DNA of 39,737 nt from Bacteroidota bacterium (GTDB lineage Bacteria; Bacteroidota; Ignavibacteria; UBA10030; UBA8401). Each line of letters starts with the position of its first letter. Positions within the stretch are counted from its first letter, which is position 1. This document shows positions 1 to 7,570 of this stretch, one piece after another. Below the pieces are notes generated by a model. It did not search any database, was not told the origin of the DNA, and worked only from the letters and a program-made list of their open reading frames with translations. Both the position numbers and the translations under genes were made by a program. The stretch lies in NCBI GenBank assembly GCA_019455105.1, contig JACFMZ010000013.1, positions 1 to 39,737 of the forward strand. The letters run 5' to 3'.

Positions 1-150
1 AGCCGTTAAGCGCTCGGCTAACCCTTCACCGAACGAAAGCAGCAGCATCACGGAGACCGTTCCCCACGTAACGGCAAGAAGCGTAAGAAATGCCCGCGTT
101 CGCTGAGCGCGTAAATCATAAAAAAATTCTTTGAGAAGTTCAATAAACAT
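1..150 (-). CDS. ABC transporter permease, MacB type, partial (N-terminus only)
   Basis: Only the first 50 codons are in the window; the gene runs off the left edge. The ATG at 148-150 lies 4 bases after the stop of the preceding permease. The translated start (MFIELLKEFFYDLRAQ) followed by a hydrophobic stretch with TWGTVSVMLL closely parallels the first 45 residues of the permease at 155-1387 (MQQFFNIVREFLADLRAQ, TWGTVAIIVLM), so this is a second MacB-type permease of the same operon. The N-terminal part should be the cytoplasmic lead-in and first membrane helix. No ATPase is visible; it may lie further downstream, outside the window. The pair of similar permeases suggests tandem duplication or a heterodimeric transporter. 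Confidence 0.85.
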   Translation of the reverse strand, partial: MFIELLKEFFYDLRAQRTRAFLTLLAVTWGTVSVMLLLSFGEGLAERLTA

Positions 151-154
151 ACCG

Positions 155-1387
155 TTATCGCAAACATTCTATAACATTAAGATTTGCCGCACGACGCGCC
201 GGCATTAACCCTGCTGTGAAACCGACAACTGCCAAAATAACAACTGCCGCCGCCGCTACTTCAATCGATAATTCCGGAACACCAACAAATTCCTTGATCG
301 GCAGAAATGTTAATCCTTCCATAATTCCTAACGAAAGAAGAAACCCGAGCGACGAACCGATGAAAATAATTAAGAGCGTTTCCATAAAAAATTGAAACAA
401 CACATTGGAGCGTTTTGCGCCAACCGCACGTTTGATTCCTATTTCCTGTGTTCGTTCCTGCACTACAATGTACATAATATTCGCCACGCCGACACCGCCG
501 ACGCCAAGCGTAAAACTTCCGATCAGTCCCATAAAAATATTGAAGGCTAAAAAGAAATAGAAAAAGAATTTATCGAATTCATTGGTATCCCAAATCCACA
601 CGGCATCGCGGTCCGTCGGGTCGAAATGATATTTTCCGCTTAACGCGGCACGAACATCATCGGTGGTTTGTTCCGCCGTTACCGGGTTTTGAATTTGAAA
701 AATAATATTGCTTAAATGAATTTCTCCGAACATTGAGGAGAACGTTGAAGCAGGAATAAAAACACGATCCTGATCGCGCGCGTTATACGAAGAGTTCTGG
801 TTTTTTTTCTGCATAACTCCGATAACGAGAAACGGAACATTGGCAACTTCAACATATTTTCCGAGCGCTTCTTCCGTGCCGAAGAGTAATTCCTTTACTT
901 TATCGCCGAGAAGAATAACGCGCCGGTTGTTTTTTAAATCCAAATCATCAATAAACCGCCCGCCTTGTTCGGGAAGAATATTTCGCATGGGACTATATTC
1001 CGGATAAATGCCGGTGATAACTGGATTCATAATATTTTTTTCAACGCGAACCGGCACGCCGTTACGGGAATATTCCGGACTGATGGCAGAAATATTCCGG
1101 ACGCGGGAACGAAGAAGATTTACATCTTCTTCCACAAACGACATTCTTCTTCCGATACCGAATCCCTGATACGCTTTCGAAGTCTGTCCCGGAAACATCA
1201 CGGCAATATGCTCTCCCATTCCGTGAGCATTAATGGAAAGCTGTTTCTTAAATCCCATACCGAACGCCATAAGAACAATAATTGCCACCGTTCCCCACGT
1301 TATGCCGAACAGCGTCATGCTGACGCGGAGTTTTTGAGCGCGGAGATCCGCAAGAAATTCTCGAACGATGTTAAAAAATTGCTGCAT
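155..1387 (-). CDS. MacB/FtsX-type ABC transporter permease
   Basis: Inner-membrane permease of 410 residues. A first membrane helix lies at about residues 23-45. A large periplasmic domain of the MacB_PCD kind spans about 46-275. Three further helices at about 278-305, 333-357 and 377-400 form an FtsX-type C-terminal domain. The conserved QERTQEIGIKRAVGA motif, typical of MacB/FtsX permeases, lies between helices two and three. MacB-type permeases do not move substrate through the membrane themselves but transmit ATPase motion to the periplasm. Unlike E. coli MacB there is no fused ATPase domain, so a separate ATPase is expected. The gene starts one base after the stop of the adaptor gene and ends 4 bases before the next permease, so the three are one operon. 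The exported substrate cannot be told from sequence. Confidence 0.9.
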   Translation of the reverse strand: MQQFFNIVREFLADLRAQKLRVSMTLFGITWGTVAIIVLMAFGMGFKKQLSINAHGMGEHIAVMFPGQTSKAYQGFGIGRRMSFVEEDVNLLRSRVRNISAISPEYSRNGVPVRVEKNIMNPVITGIYPEYSPMRNILPEQGGRFIDDLDLKNNRRVILLGDKVKELLFGTEEALGKYVEVANVPFLVIGVMQKKNQNSSYNARDQDRVFIPASTFSSMFGEIHLSNIIFQIQNPVTAEQTTDDVRAALSGKYHFDPTDRDAVWIWDTNEFDKFFFYFFLAFNIFMGLIGSFTLGVGGVGVANIMYIVVQERTQEIGIKRAVGAKRSNVLFQFFMETLLIIFIGSSLGFLLSLGIMEGLTFLPIKEFVGVPELSIEVAAAAVVILAVVGFTAGLMPARRAANLNVIECLR

Positions 1388-1388
1388 G

Positions 1389-2480
1389 TTAGTTAATTTT
1401 CTTTATCGGCTTTTCCATAACTTCATCTTGTTCCGTTAATCCGGCAAGGACTTCAACGTTAATGGCATCGCTTAATCCTGTGTGAATATATTTTTCGTGC
1501 GAGGTATGTTCTTTTCCGGCAACCGTAACGAACGAAGAATCGTTGCGAAAGGTAACAACACGTTCAGGAACCATAAGCACGTTGGATTTTTTCTGAATAA
1601 TAATATTTGCATTGGCAGAATATCCGGCGCGCAGGGTTATCGTTTTGGATTTGGGAATAATAATTTCTATCGGAAAGACTGTTGCGTTTTCTTTCTTTTC
1701 CGCTTTCAGCCAGATTTTTCTTAACGAGCCGCGAATGGTATCGTTCGGCAGCGCGCCGATTTTAATTTCCGTTTCCATTCCCTCTTTCAATTTTCCGACA
1801 TCAATCTCATCCACTGTTCCTTTGAAAAGCAGTTTTTCCATTGACGCCATTTTCATCAGCACTGTTCCTTCTTGATACGAAGTGAGCGGAATAACCGGAT
1901 CGCCGACTTCCACCGTTTTATTCAGCAAATAGCCGCTAATCGGCGCTTTTACAATGGATTCAATCTCTGTGTTGCCGATATTAACTTTTCCGCTTTCTAA
2001 CAGTGCAAGTTTTTCTTTTGCAATTTTTAATCGAAGGTCGCTTTCCTGGTACCGGCGGATAAAATCTTCATAATCTTTTTGTGCAATAAGATTTTTTTCT
2101 TTCAGTGATTCCTGCCGGACTTTTTCCTTCACCAGAGCAGAAAATTCAACATCGCATAGTTCCACTTGTCTCTTTGCATCCGCCAGTTCAATTGGTGTCG
2201 GGTCTGGTTTTACTTCCAGAAGCGGATCGCCGGCATTAACAAACTGCCCGACATCAACATAGATGCGTTTTACCACGCCGGAAACTTTTGACTTTACGGA
2301 AATTTCGTTTTCCGGCTCAATAGTGCCGACGGCGAGAGATTTATCAACAATGGTGCCGCGCTGAACTTTAATATTCGGAAGGGTCTCCGTGCCGGCAGAA
2401 TTTGAACCGGTAAGCAGAAAAACGCCGGTTACAACAACCGCCGTAACTCCGAGTGAAACAGCAATAATATTTTTTTTCAT
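1389..2480 (-). CDS. Periplasmic adaptor subunit of efflux transporter (HlyD/MacA-like)
   Basis: Membrane-fusion protein of 363 residues that would bridge the inner-membrane permeases to an outer-membrane channel. An N-terminal membrane anchor lies at about residues 5-24. Two half-lipoyl segments follow (around 62-92, with VDVGQFVNAGDPLLEV, and around 172-200, with KAPISGYLLNKTVEVGD), separated by a coiled-coil hairpin rich in K, E and L at about 97-165. The beta-barrel and membrane-proximal domains come after. The start ATG has a good ribosome binding site (GGAGAG, 5 bases upstream). It is the first gene of the operon with the two MacB-type permeases. No outer-membrane factor is encoded nearby in the window. 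Confidence 0.9.
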   Translation of the reverse strand: MKKNIIAVSLGVTAVVVTGVFLLTGSNSAGTETLPNIKVQRGTIVDKSLAVGTIEPENEISVKSKVSGVVKRIYVDVGQFVNAGDPLLEVKPDPTPIELADAKRQVELCDVEFSALVKEKVRQESLKEKNLIAQKDYEDFIRRYQESDLRLKIAKEKLALLESGKVNIGNTEIESIVKAPISGYLLNKTVEVGDPVIPLTSYQEGTVLMKMASMEKLLFKGTVDEIDVGKLKEGMETEIKIGALPNDTIRGSLRKIWLKAEKKENATVFPIEIIIPKSKTITLRAGYSANANIIIQKKSNVLMVPERVVTFRNDSSFVTVAGKEHTSHEKYIHTGLSDAINVEVLAGLTEQDEVMEKPIKKIN

Positions 2481-2552
2481 ATCATCTCTCCGTTCTGTGT
2501 GATGTGTTCTCTTACGGAGATTATTGCTCGAAGTTTCAGCGAAGAAATATTT

Positions 2553-3410
2553 TTATATTATGCTTTTCAAAAAAGGAAATTTTCCCGCAATTCCGGAAGG
2601 CGGTGCAGTTGAGACCGGCAGGCGAAAGAAACTGACGGCGTTTTCAAACATCATTTTCTCTTTATCGCGCTGCGGAATGCCGAGCGAATCCATAAAATCC
2701 AAATACGATTCCATGGAAGAAATCGGCCAGTCGGTTCCATACAAACATTTGGAAGGTTCAACGCCCCAGACCATCATCTCTTGAAGCTGTTTGTGCATAA
2801 ATTTTTCAAAACGATCGGAAAAATTTCCGAGTACTAATCCGGAAATATCGGTATAGACATTTGAATTTTTGTACACAACTTCCATAGTATCGCGCATCCA
2901 CGGATTGCCGAGATGACAGATGAGAAAATTTATATCGGGATGTTCAACAGCAACTTCATCAATATTCAACGGGTGAGAATATTTTAATTTCCCTTTCGGC
3001 GTGTACGTATCGCCGCAATGAATCATTATCGGCACATGCATTTCAGCGGCAAGCGAATAGACCGGTGTTAATTTTTTATCGGCAGGATAAAACGGCTCAT
3101 AGCCGGGGTACAGTTTTAGCCCTACAACGGTGCCTTCCTGAATAAATTCTTTAATTTCATCAAGTTCGTATTGCGTGAAATTGAGATAGCTGAGCCCTGC
3201 AACAACATAGAGTGATTTTGAACCGCGAATTTTTTCTACAACCGCTTTAGTAGAAGGTCTGCCGGGAACAACCTTGTAAGAAGTGAGAATAAGAGAAATA
3301 TCAACGCGGTTGCGGCGCATTGTCTTTTGTAATTCATCAAGGCGTTCCTGTAGAAGATCTTCATTTTCATTTTCGTAATTATTTACATGAACATGGCAGT
3401 CAATAATCAT
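2553..3410 (-). CDS. Amidohydrolase family protein (Amidohydro_2 type)
   Basis: Predicted cytoplasmic metal-dependent hydrolase or decarboxylase of 285 residues with a TIM-barrel fold. The metal-binding pattern is visible: DCHVH at the N-terminus, a His in MIHCGD at about residue 132, a His in ICHLGN at about 165, and the Asp of GTDWP near 226. This order is that of the Amidohydro_2 (ACMSD-like) family rather than TatD. Substrate unknown. The ATG overlaps the stop of the upstream membrane protein by 4 bases (ATGA), so the two are probably translationally coupled. A GGAAG sequence lies upstream of the start. The C-terminus (FPFLKSII) is slightly extended compared with typical members. Confidence 0.8.
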   Translation of the reverse strand: MIIDCHVHVNNYENENEDLLQERLDELQKTMRRNRVDISLILTSYKVVPGRPSTKAVVEKIRGSKSLYVVAGLSYLNFTQYELDEIKEFIQEGTVVGLKLYPGYEPFYPADKKLTPVYSLAAEMHVPIMIHCGDTYTPKGKLKYSHPLNIDEVAVEHPDINFLICHLGNPWMRDTMEVVYKNSNVYTDISGLVLGNFSDRFEKFMHKQLQEMMVWGVEPSKCLYGTDWPISSMESYLDFMDSLGIPQRDKEKMMFENAVSFFRLPVSTAPPSGIAGKFPFLKSII

Positions 3411-4084
3411 CGCTGCTTCCTTTTTTCATTCCACATTCGTTCCAGAATTTTTGCCGCCCATTCTTTTCCGCCCAGGCCAAAAGCGAGCGCCACGCCGAAG
3501 CAAAACGCTCCGAACGCAATTTGAAAGGCGGAAACCAAAACCTGCCCGCCGATGTTTAATTGCTCCAGCGCCATGGAAACAATGAAAATAAGAATGGCGT
3601 ATTTAATAACCAAACTTAAACCTTCGGCATTATTGAGACCGATATTATTAAGATACGCGCTCACGGCGGATTGAACAAAATTGGCAAGCAGCGTTCCGAA
3701 CAAAAGAACGACAAAGGCAATTAAGACATTCGGAATGTACAACAGCATTTGATTAAGCAAATCATTTGCCGAATGCAGTCCAATACTGTTTAAGAGAGCC
3801 AGCGTAAACGTAAACAGGATAAACCAATAAATTAATTTTGCCAGCAGCGTGGATGTTGTAAATTTTACTCCGCCGCGGTAGAGAAAATTTTCTATTCCGG
3901 CTTTCTCGGCAAGGTCTTCCAGTTTAATAATGCGGAATATTTTTATAAAGAGTTTTTCTACAAGGCGGGCAAAGATCCAGCCCAGAAGAAGCAAAAGAAG
4001 AGCTGCAACTATTTTCGGCATCTGCAGTTTGAACTGTATCCAAAAATTTTCCAGTGAAATAAGAAATGCCTGAAGTTGATCCAC
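3407..4084 (-). CDS. Membrane protein with MscS-type conserved TM helices
   Basis: I chose the GTG at 4082-4084, giving 225 residues, because AGAGGAA lies 5 bases upstream. The longer frame to 4171 would begin inside the terminator of the previous gene. The protein has an N-terminal helix, then about four to five membrane helices (for example IVAALLLLLLGWIFARLVEKL, FILFTFTLALLNSIGL, NVLIAFVVLLFGTLLANFV, GAFCFGVALAFGLGG). The closing GLGGKEWAAK resembles the pore helix of MscS-like channels. The soluble beta domain and C-terminal vestibule of MscS are absent, so this is the conserved-TM-helix family, not a full mechanosensitive channel. It is coupled to the amidohydrolase downstream. Whether it is a channel is inference. 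Confidence 0.75.
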   Translation of the reverse strand: MDQLQAFLISLENFWIQFKLQMPKIVAALLLLLLGWIFARLVEKLFIKIFRIIKLEDLAEKAGIENFLYRGGVKFTTSTLLAKLIYWFILFTFTLALLNSIGLHSANDLLNQMLLYIPNVLIAFVVLLFGTLLANFVQSAVSAYLNNIGLNNAEGLSLVIKYAILIFIVSMALEQLNIGGQVLVSAFQIAFGAFCFGVALAFGLGGKEWAAKILERMWNEKRKQR

Positions 4085-4089
4085 GACCG

Positions 4090-4096
4090 TTCCTCT
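4090..4096 (-). promoter_or_regulatory. Ribosome binding site that fixes the GTG start at 4084
   Basis: AGAGGAA on the minus strand, 5 bases before the GTG codon. It is the only good Shine-Dalgarno match near this reading frame and lies downstream of the terminator at 4143-4182. Confidence 0.7.
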
Positions 4097-4142
4097 TTGA
4101 TAGTGAGAATTCAAAGTAATGGTAATGTACAATAAGTTCGAT

Positions 4143-4182
4143 AAAAACAAAAAATCCGTCTCACTTATCATGAGACGGATTT
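4143..4182 (-). terminator. Rho-independent terminator closing the cytochrome cluster
   Basis: A perfect 12-bp stem (4152-4163 with 4171-4182, AAATCCGTCTCA and its complement) has a 7-base loop and is followed on the minus strand by a T-rich run (TTTTTTGTTTTT). It lies about 45 bases after the stop of the 6-haem cytochrome gene, so it marks the end of the multihaem transcription unit. Confidence 0.88.
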
Positions 4183-4225
4183 GATTTCAGGTAGGTTTTG
4201 TTTATTTGCGAGTTGAGGTAAGAAA

Positions 4226-5377
4226 TTATTTGCGTGCTTCGACAATTGAGGCACGAACAATATCATTCATGTAAGCAGGGTTATGAACTCCATTGCTGCC
4301 GTCATGAAGCAGAGTCATATAGTTCATCAAAATTCCTGCGCGTGCTGCCGGTTTGAAGACAATCGGTTTTGCTGAAGTAGCAAGAATACCATTATCATTG
4401 TCAATCCAACCCTTAGCTACTAACAATGATTTCAAGGTGTCCATGTTAGCTTGAAATGCGGTTTGTTTGCCGTTATAATCAAACTTTGTAATTGAAGTAT
4501 GGCAGGTTTTGCAGGTCGTTAATAACTGTGCAGGTGTTGTTGAGCCGTGAGCGACAAATTCCATTTTCATCGTATGACCGCCAATTTGCGCACCGTATGC
4601 TTGTCCCGGAGTAATCGGACTTACATTTTCCATATGGCATGCTACACAACCATCGGTTTTAATTACGCCGCTTGAGTGTGCAGCAGTTTTTGTATAAGTT
4701 GCTGCAGTTGTAAATTGGAATGCGCCGACGCCGGTTAACATTTGGCTTTGCACTCCGTAGTGTGTATACCATCGGTTATTAGTTACAACAAGAGAATCCG
4801 TTGCGCCTGTTTTTGTCGGATCCGGCATCGGGCTAATTGTACGCGGGCGATGGCATGAGGCGCACAAATTTCCTTTTCCTAAATCAAACGTTGCATCTGC
4901 AACGCCAACAATACTTGCCGGTAATGCTACAGGAGTTGTGGTGCGGAGTGAAAAATCTCCGGTGGAATGAGGCTTATGACAGGCAAAGCATCCTGGAGGA
5001 GTCGGATTAAGAATATTGGTTACCGGCTTGCCTGCTTGTTTCAGTTGGTATGCTTCGGTGGTATGGCATTCTGCGCAGCCTGAGCTATATTCTGACCACG
5101 CTGTGCCATTGCCGTGTGTTGAATTTTCCCACTGTTTAACTTTCCCGGCAACAAAAAATGTTGTGTCAATATCAGGAGTATGACATGTTGCACATTTTAA
5201 ATCTGTTTTAAAACCGTCAAAATAGACAAATCCGGCATTTGCACCATCTTTTCCATTAAGACCATCTTTTCCATCTTTGCCTGCTAGACCTTGCGGACCG
5301 GCGGGACCTTCCGGACCTTTGCAAGCATTAAGAGAAAAAGCAAGCGCTATAAGTACAATAGTAGCTAACTTTTTCAT
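4226..5377 (-). CDS. 6-haem c-type cytochrome lipoprotein with collagen-like stalk
   Basis: I chose the ATG at 5375-5377 (383 residues) because it has AGGAG about 10 bases upstream and begins a signal peptide (MKKLATIVLIALAF) ending in the lipobox LNAC. Straight after the lipidated Cys19 come nine Gly-X-Y triplets (residues 21-47, GPE GPA GPQ ... GKD GAN), a collagen-like linker. Six CXXCH motifs follow (CATCH, CAECH, CFACH, CASCH, CVACH, CKTCH), with scattered extra His residues that could be distal ligands. Predicted to be an outer-membrane-anchored electron carrier, with the stalk holding the haem domain away from the membrane. It is the last gene of the cluster. The 127-base gap upstream holds a 19-base palindrome and may contain its own promoter. 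Role inferred, not shown. Confidence 0.85.
   Translation of the reverse strand: MKKLATIVLIALAFSLNACKGPEGPAGPQGLAGKDGKDGLNGKDGANAGFVYFDGFKTDLKCATCHTPDIDTTFFVAGKVKQWENSTHGNGTAWSEYSSGCAECHTTEAYQLKQAGKPVTNILNPTPPGCFACHKPHSTGDFSLRTTTPVALPASIVGVADATFDLGKGNLCASCHRPRTISPMPDPTKTGATDSLVVTNNRWYTHYGVQSQMLTGVGAFQFTTAATYTKTAAHSSGVIKTDGCVACHMENVSPITPGQAYGAQIGGHTMKMEFVAHGSTTPAQLLTTCKTCHTSITKFDYNGKQTAFQANMDTLKSLLVAKGWIDNDNGILATSAKPIVFKPAARAGILMNYMTLLHDGSNGVHNPAYMNDIVRASIVEARK
5237..5317 (-). repeat. Collagen-like Gly-X-Y repeat coding segment
   Basis: Nine consecutive GXY triplets (27 residues) follow directly on the lipobox Cys of the 6-haem cytochrome. Three start GP and three are GKD. Short bacterial collagen-like tracts of this kind are known as stalks on surface lipoproteins. 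Confidence 0.9.
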
Positions 5378-5434
5378 ACGAGTACTGCTCCTTTCAAAAA
5401 TAACATCTATTTTTTTAGTGACGTTGTTCTTACC

Positions 5435-5453
5435 ATCAATCATTTTGATTGAT
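5435..5453. repeat. Perfect 19-base palindrome upstream of 6-haem cytochrome
   Basis: ATCAATCA-TTT-TGATTGAT, an 8-bp perfect inverted repeat with a 3-base centre, lies 58 bases before the ATG at 5377. There is no T-run after it on either strand, so it does not look like a terminator. It could be an operator or a leader hairpin. Confidence 0.6.
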
Positions 5454-5504
5454 ATTCTCTGCCCTCACTAAATCCATTATTCAATGGACGAATTTTTTAT
5501 TCGC

Positions 5505-6332
5505 TTAGAAATCTACCTTTCCGTTAAGATGAAGTGATTTATTTACAAAATTCAAATTTGCATCAACAACATGAACATGACATTGATAACATTGCAATAC
5601 TGTTTTTCCGTCAACTCTATTCGGATGTGTTCCTCCCTCTTCAACAGTTTTCGGACGTGCACGATCTTCTTTATCACTTCTGGTTATATCGCCATGGCAG
5701 GTTCCGCATAGAGCGCCGTTTCCTGTGGTATCAGTCCAAAGAACTTTATTAGACTGATTTCCATTTTGAAAATTTCCATGACAGTATATGTTGGAACATT
5801 TATTATCAGAAAAATTATACGACGGATTTGTTGCGAAATATCCCGTAGTATCAAAATGTATTTCTGCGCCTTTTACGCCGTCTAGATGACCGGGCGATGT
5901 TACCTTTGAAGGAGAAATATGACAGGTTGAACACGAATATCCGTAGGAAATATGCACTTGATGTGCGCCGACACCGTGAGCAGAGCGATTAATGTTTCCT
6001 GCTAAATCTGTCGGCGGCGCCGGATTGACTCCGCCGTGACAAGTTGTGCAATTTTCAGGACCATTCCGTTTTGAGTGACAGGTTAAGCACGATTTTTGCG
6101 ACGTACCGCCGGCATAGTTTGCACCGTGACATGCTTTACAGGCTTGAATATCCCAATTATGTCCCTGAATATATTTTACATGTGAGTTTGATGAAACGGG
6201 ATTAGCAAATCCTTCACCGTGAATACTCGCAGTAGGCTGTGTCGGCGGATTTTCCTGCTGCAGTTTGCTGCAAGCATTAAGAAAGAGCGAAGCAAAGACA
6301 ATTACTGCAAAAAGAGAAATTTGTTTTTTCAT
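5505..6332 (-). CDS. 7-haem c-type cytochrome lipoprotein with CX4CH motif (Geobacter-type CxxxxCH/CxxCH)
   Basis: 275 residues. The signal peptide (MKKQISLFAVIVFASLF) ends in a lipobox LNAC with Cys21. Six CXXCH motifs (CKACH, CLTCH, CTTCH, CSTCH, CGTCH, CYQCH) and one CX4CH motif (CSNIYCH, DNA 5778-5798) give seven possible haems. The order CX4CHG, then a W-containing stretch, then CGTCHG matches the C4xCH...C2xCH repeat family described from Geobacter outer-surface cytochromes. The ATG has GGTGAG upstream and lies 12 bases after the stop of the 14-haem gene, so they are co-transcribed. Predicted outer-membrane lipoprotein electron carrier. The cell-surface location is inference. Confidence 0.86.
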   Translation of the reverse strand: MKKQISLFAVIVFASLFLNACSKLQQENPPTQPTASIHGEGFANPVSSNSHVKYIQGHNWDIQACKACHGANYAGGTSQKSCLTCHSKRNGPENCTTCHGGVNPAPPTDLAGNINRSAHGVGAHQVHISYGYSCSTCHISPSKVTSPGHLDGVKGAEIHFDTTGYFATNPSYNFSDNKCSNIYCHGNFQNGNQSNKVLWTDTTGNGALCGTCHGDITRSDKEDRARPKTVEEGGTHPNRVDGKTVLQCYQCHVHVVDANLNFVNKSLHLNGKVDF

Positions 6333-6344
6333 AATGCTCTCACC

Positions 6345-7559
6345 TTACTTAGTTCCATGACAGTAACCGCAGAAACCGATTCCTGCTTTTCCGTTAATTT
6401 TTGAATTTGGATCGGTATGACAGACGTAACAATTTGCACCGCGGTCATCGTGCCATGGTCCGTGGACATCTTTCATAAAACCAATTTTATGCGTTCGCGG
6501 ATTCGTTCCTTTCACTCCATCCGGATCGATATGGCATGTCGTACACGTCGGGTCATCGCCTTCCGCATCATGACATGAAGCGCACGAGGCAATATCACGT
6601 TTAGCAAGTGTTGCATGCACTCCGCCGCCCGAACCGACACCGAGTGTGGTAAATCCCGGTTGGTCGTGGCTGATTGGCTTCGCTCCGCCAAGTGCTGCAC
6701 TTCCGTTTTGATGGCAGTCAGAGCAAAATTGCTGATCACGATGGCAGGTCTGGCAATCCAATGCCTTTCCTCTTGCTTCAATTCCATGCGTAAACCGGAA
6801 ATTAATATCGTGAACCATTTGTCCTTTTAATGCAAGCGCACCGTTGTTTCCTGCCGTTCGAGGAGAAATTAAACCGATACTTTCCTTCGGATTTAATTTT
6901 GTCAAATTATCGCCGTCATGACATTGTTCGCAGAAATTAGCGCTGTGGCATGATTGACACTGTGCATCCATTGTACGCAATCGCGTCATCTGTCCGTGTT
7001 CTTTTTTAAATGAAGCGAGTGAATGAGAAACCGGACGAAGATTGGCAACATTCTTATGGCATGTTTCACATTCATTATTTGTTCTTACATTATTATGACA
7101 CGTTGAGCAGGTTGCCATATCAGGAAGATTAGCCGCCATTGCAAAATCCGTTTTATCCATATTTTTATGGCAGGTTTCACATTCAACTTTTTGTTCTTCA
7201 ATATGCATTTTATGATTAAAATTAATATCAAAGACCGGAGTCGGAAGCGGCTGCGGATCGTCGCCGTTGGCATGGCAGAATGCGCAATCTTCATCGACTT
7301 TTTCTTGATGGCAGGACTGGCATTGATCATGTCCCGGTAAAACTTTTTCAGTAGAATTCGTACTTTCAGAAATTTTATCATGGCACGCAGCACAATCAAC
7401 ACCGAGTTCAGCATGTTTGCTGTGTGAGAATTTAAAGAGTTTTGTTTTATCCGTTTGCTGGAATTCATCGTCAGAGGCGAAACCTTTCCCGACTGATAAT
7501 AAGGCGGCAACAAGAATAACAATACCGAAGAACAGAATTTTTGATGTTATAGATTTCAT
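6345..7559 (-). CDS. 14-haem periplasmic c-type cytochrome
   Basis: I chose the ATG at 7557-7559 (404 residues). The in-frame GTG at 7574 overlaps the GAGGA ribosome binding site that serves this ATG. A cleavable signal peptide (residues 1 to about 28, ending near GFAS) has no lipobox Cys, so the protein should be soluble in the periplasm or bound to the barrel. Fourteen CXXCH motifs were counted, many preceded by FSHSKH- or NFNHKMH-type His motifs about 10-20 residues before, as in cytochrome c7/c3-type repeats. No CXXCK or other reductase signature is present, so an electron conduit rather than an enzyme. It starts 11 bases after the barrel gene, suggesting they form a pair. Confidence 0.88.
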   Translation of the reverse strand: MKSITSKILFFGIVILVAALLSVGKGFASDDEFQQTDKTKLFKFSHSKHAELGVDCAACHDKISESTNSTEKVLPGHDQCQSCHQEKVDEDCAFCHANGDDPQPLPTPVFDINFNHKMHIEEQKVECETCHKNMDKTDFAMAANLPDMATCSTCHNNVRTNNECETCHKNVANLRPVSHSLASFKKEHGQMTRLRTMDAQCQSCHSANFCEQCHDGDNLTKLNPKESIGLISPRTAGNNGALALKGQMVHDINFRFTHGIEARGKALDCQTCHRDQQFCSDCHQNGSAALGGAKPISHDQPGFTTLGVGSGGGVHATLAKRDIASCASCHDAEGDDPTCTTCHIDPDGVKGTNPRTHKIGFMKDVHGPWHDDRGANCYVCHTDPNSKINGKAGIGFCGYCHGTK

Positions 7560-7570
7560 ATTCTTCGTCC

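Noticed and set aside
4085-4171. N-terminal extension of the MscS-like protein to 4171
   Set aside because: The extra 29 codons begin inside the terminator hairpin of the previous gene, and the GTG at 4084 has a clear ribosome binding site.
5378-5443. N-terminal extension of the 6-haem cytochrome
   Set aside because: The 22 extra residues are polar and would bury the signal peptide; the ATG at 5377 has its own AGGAG site.
5435-5453. FNR/CRP site
   Set aside because: The half-sites are in the reverse order (ATCAA...TTGAT) compared with the FNR consensus TTGAT...ATCAA.
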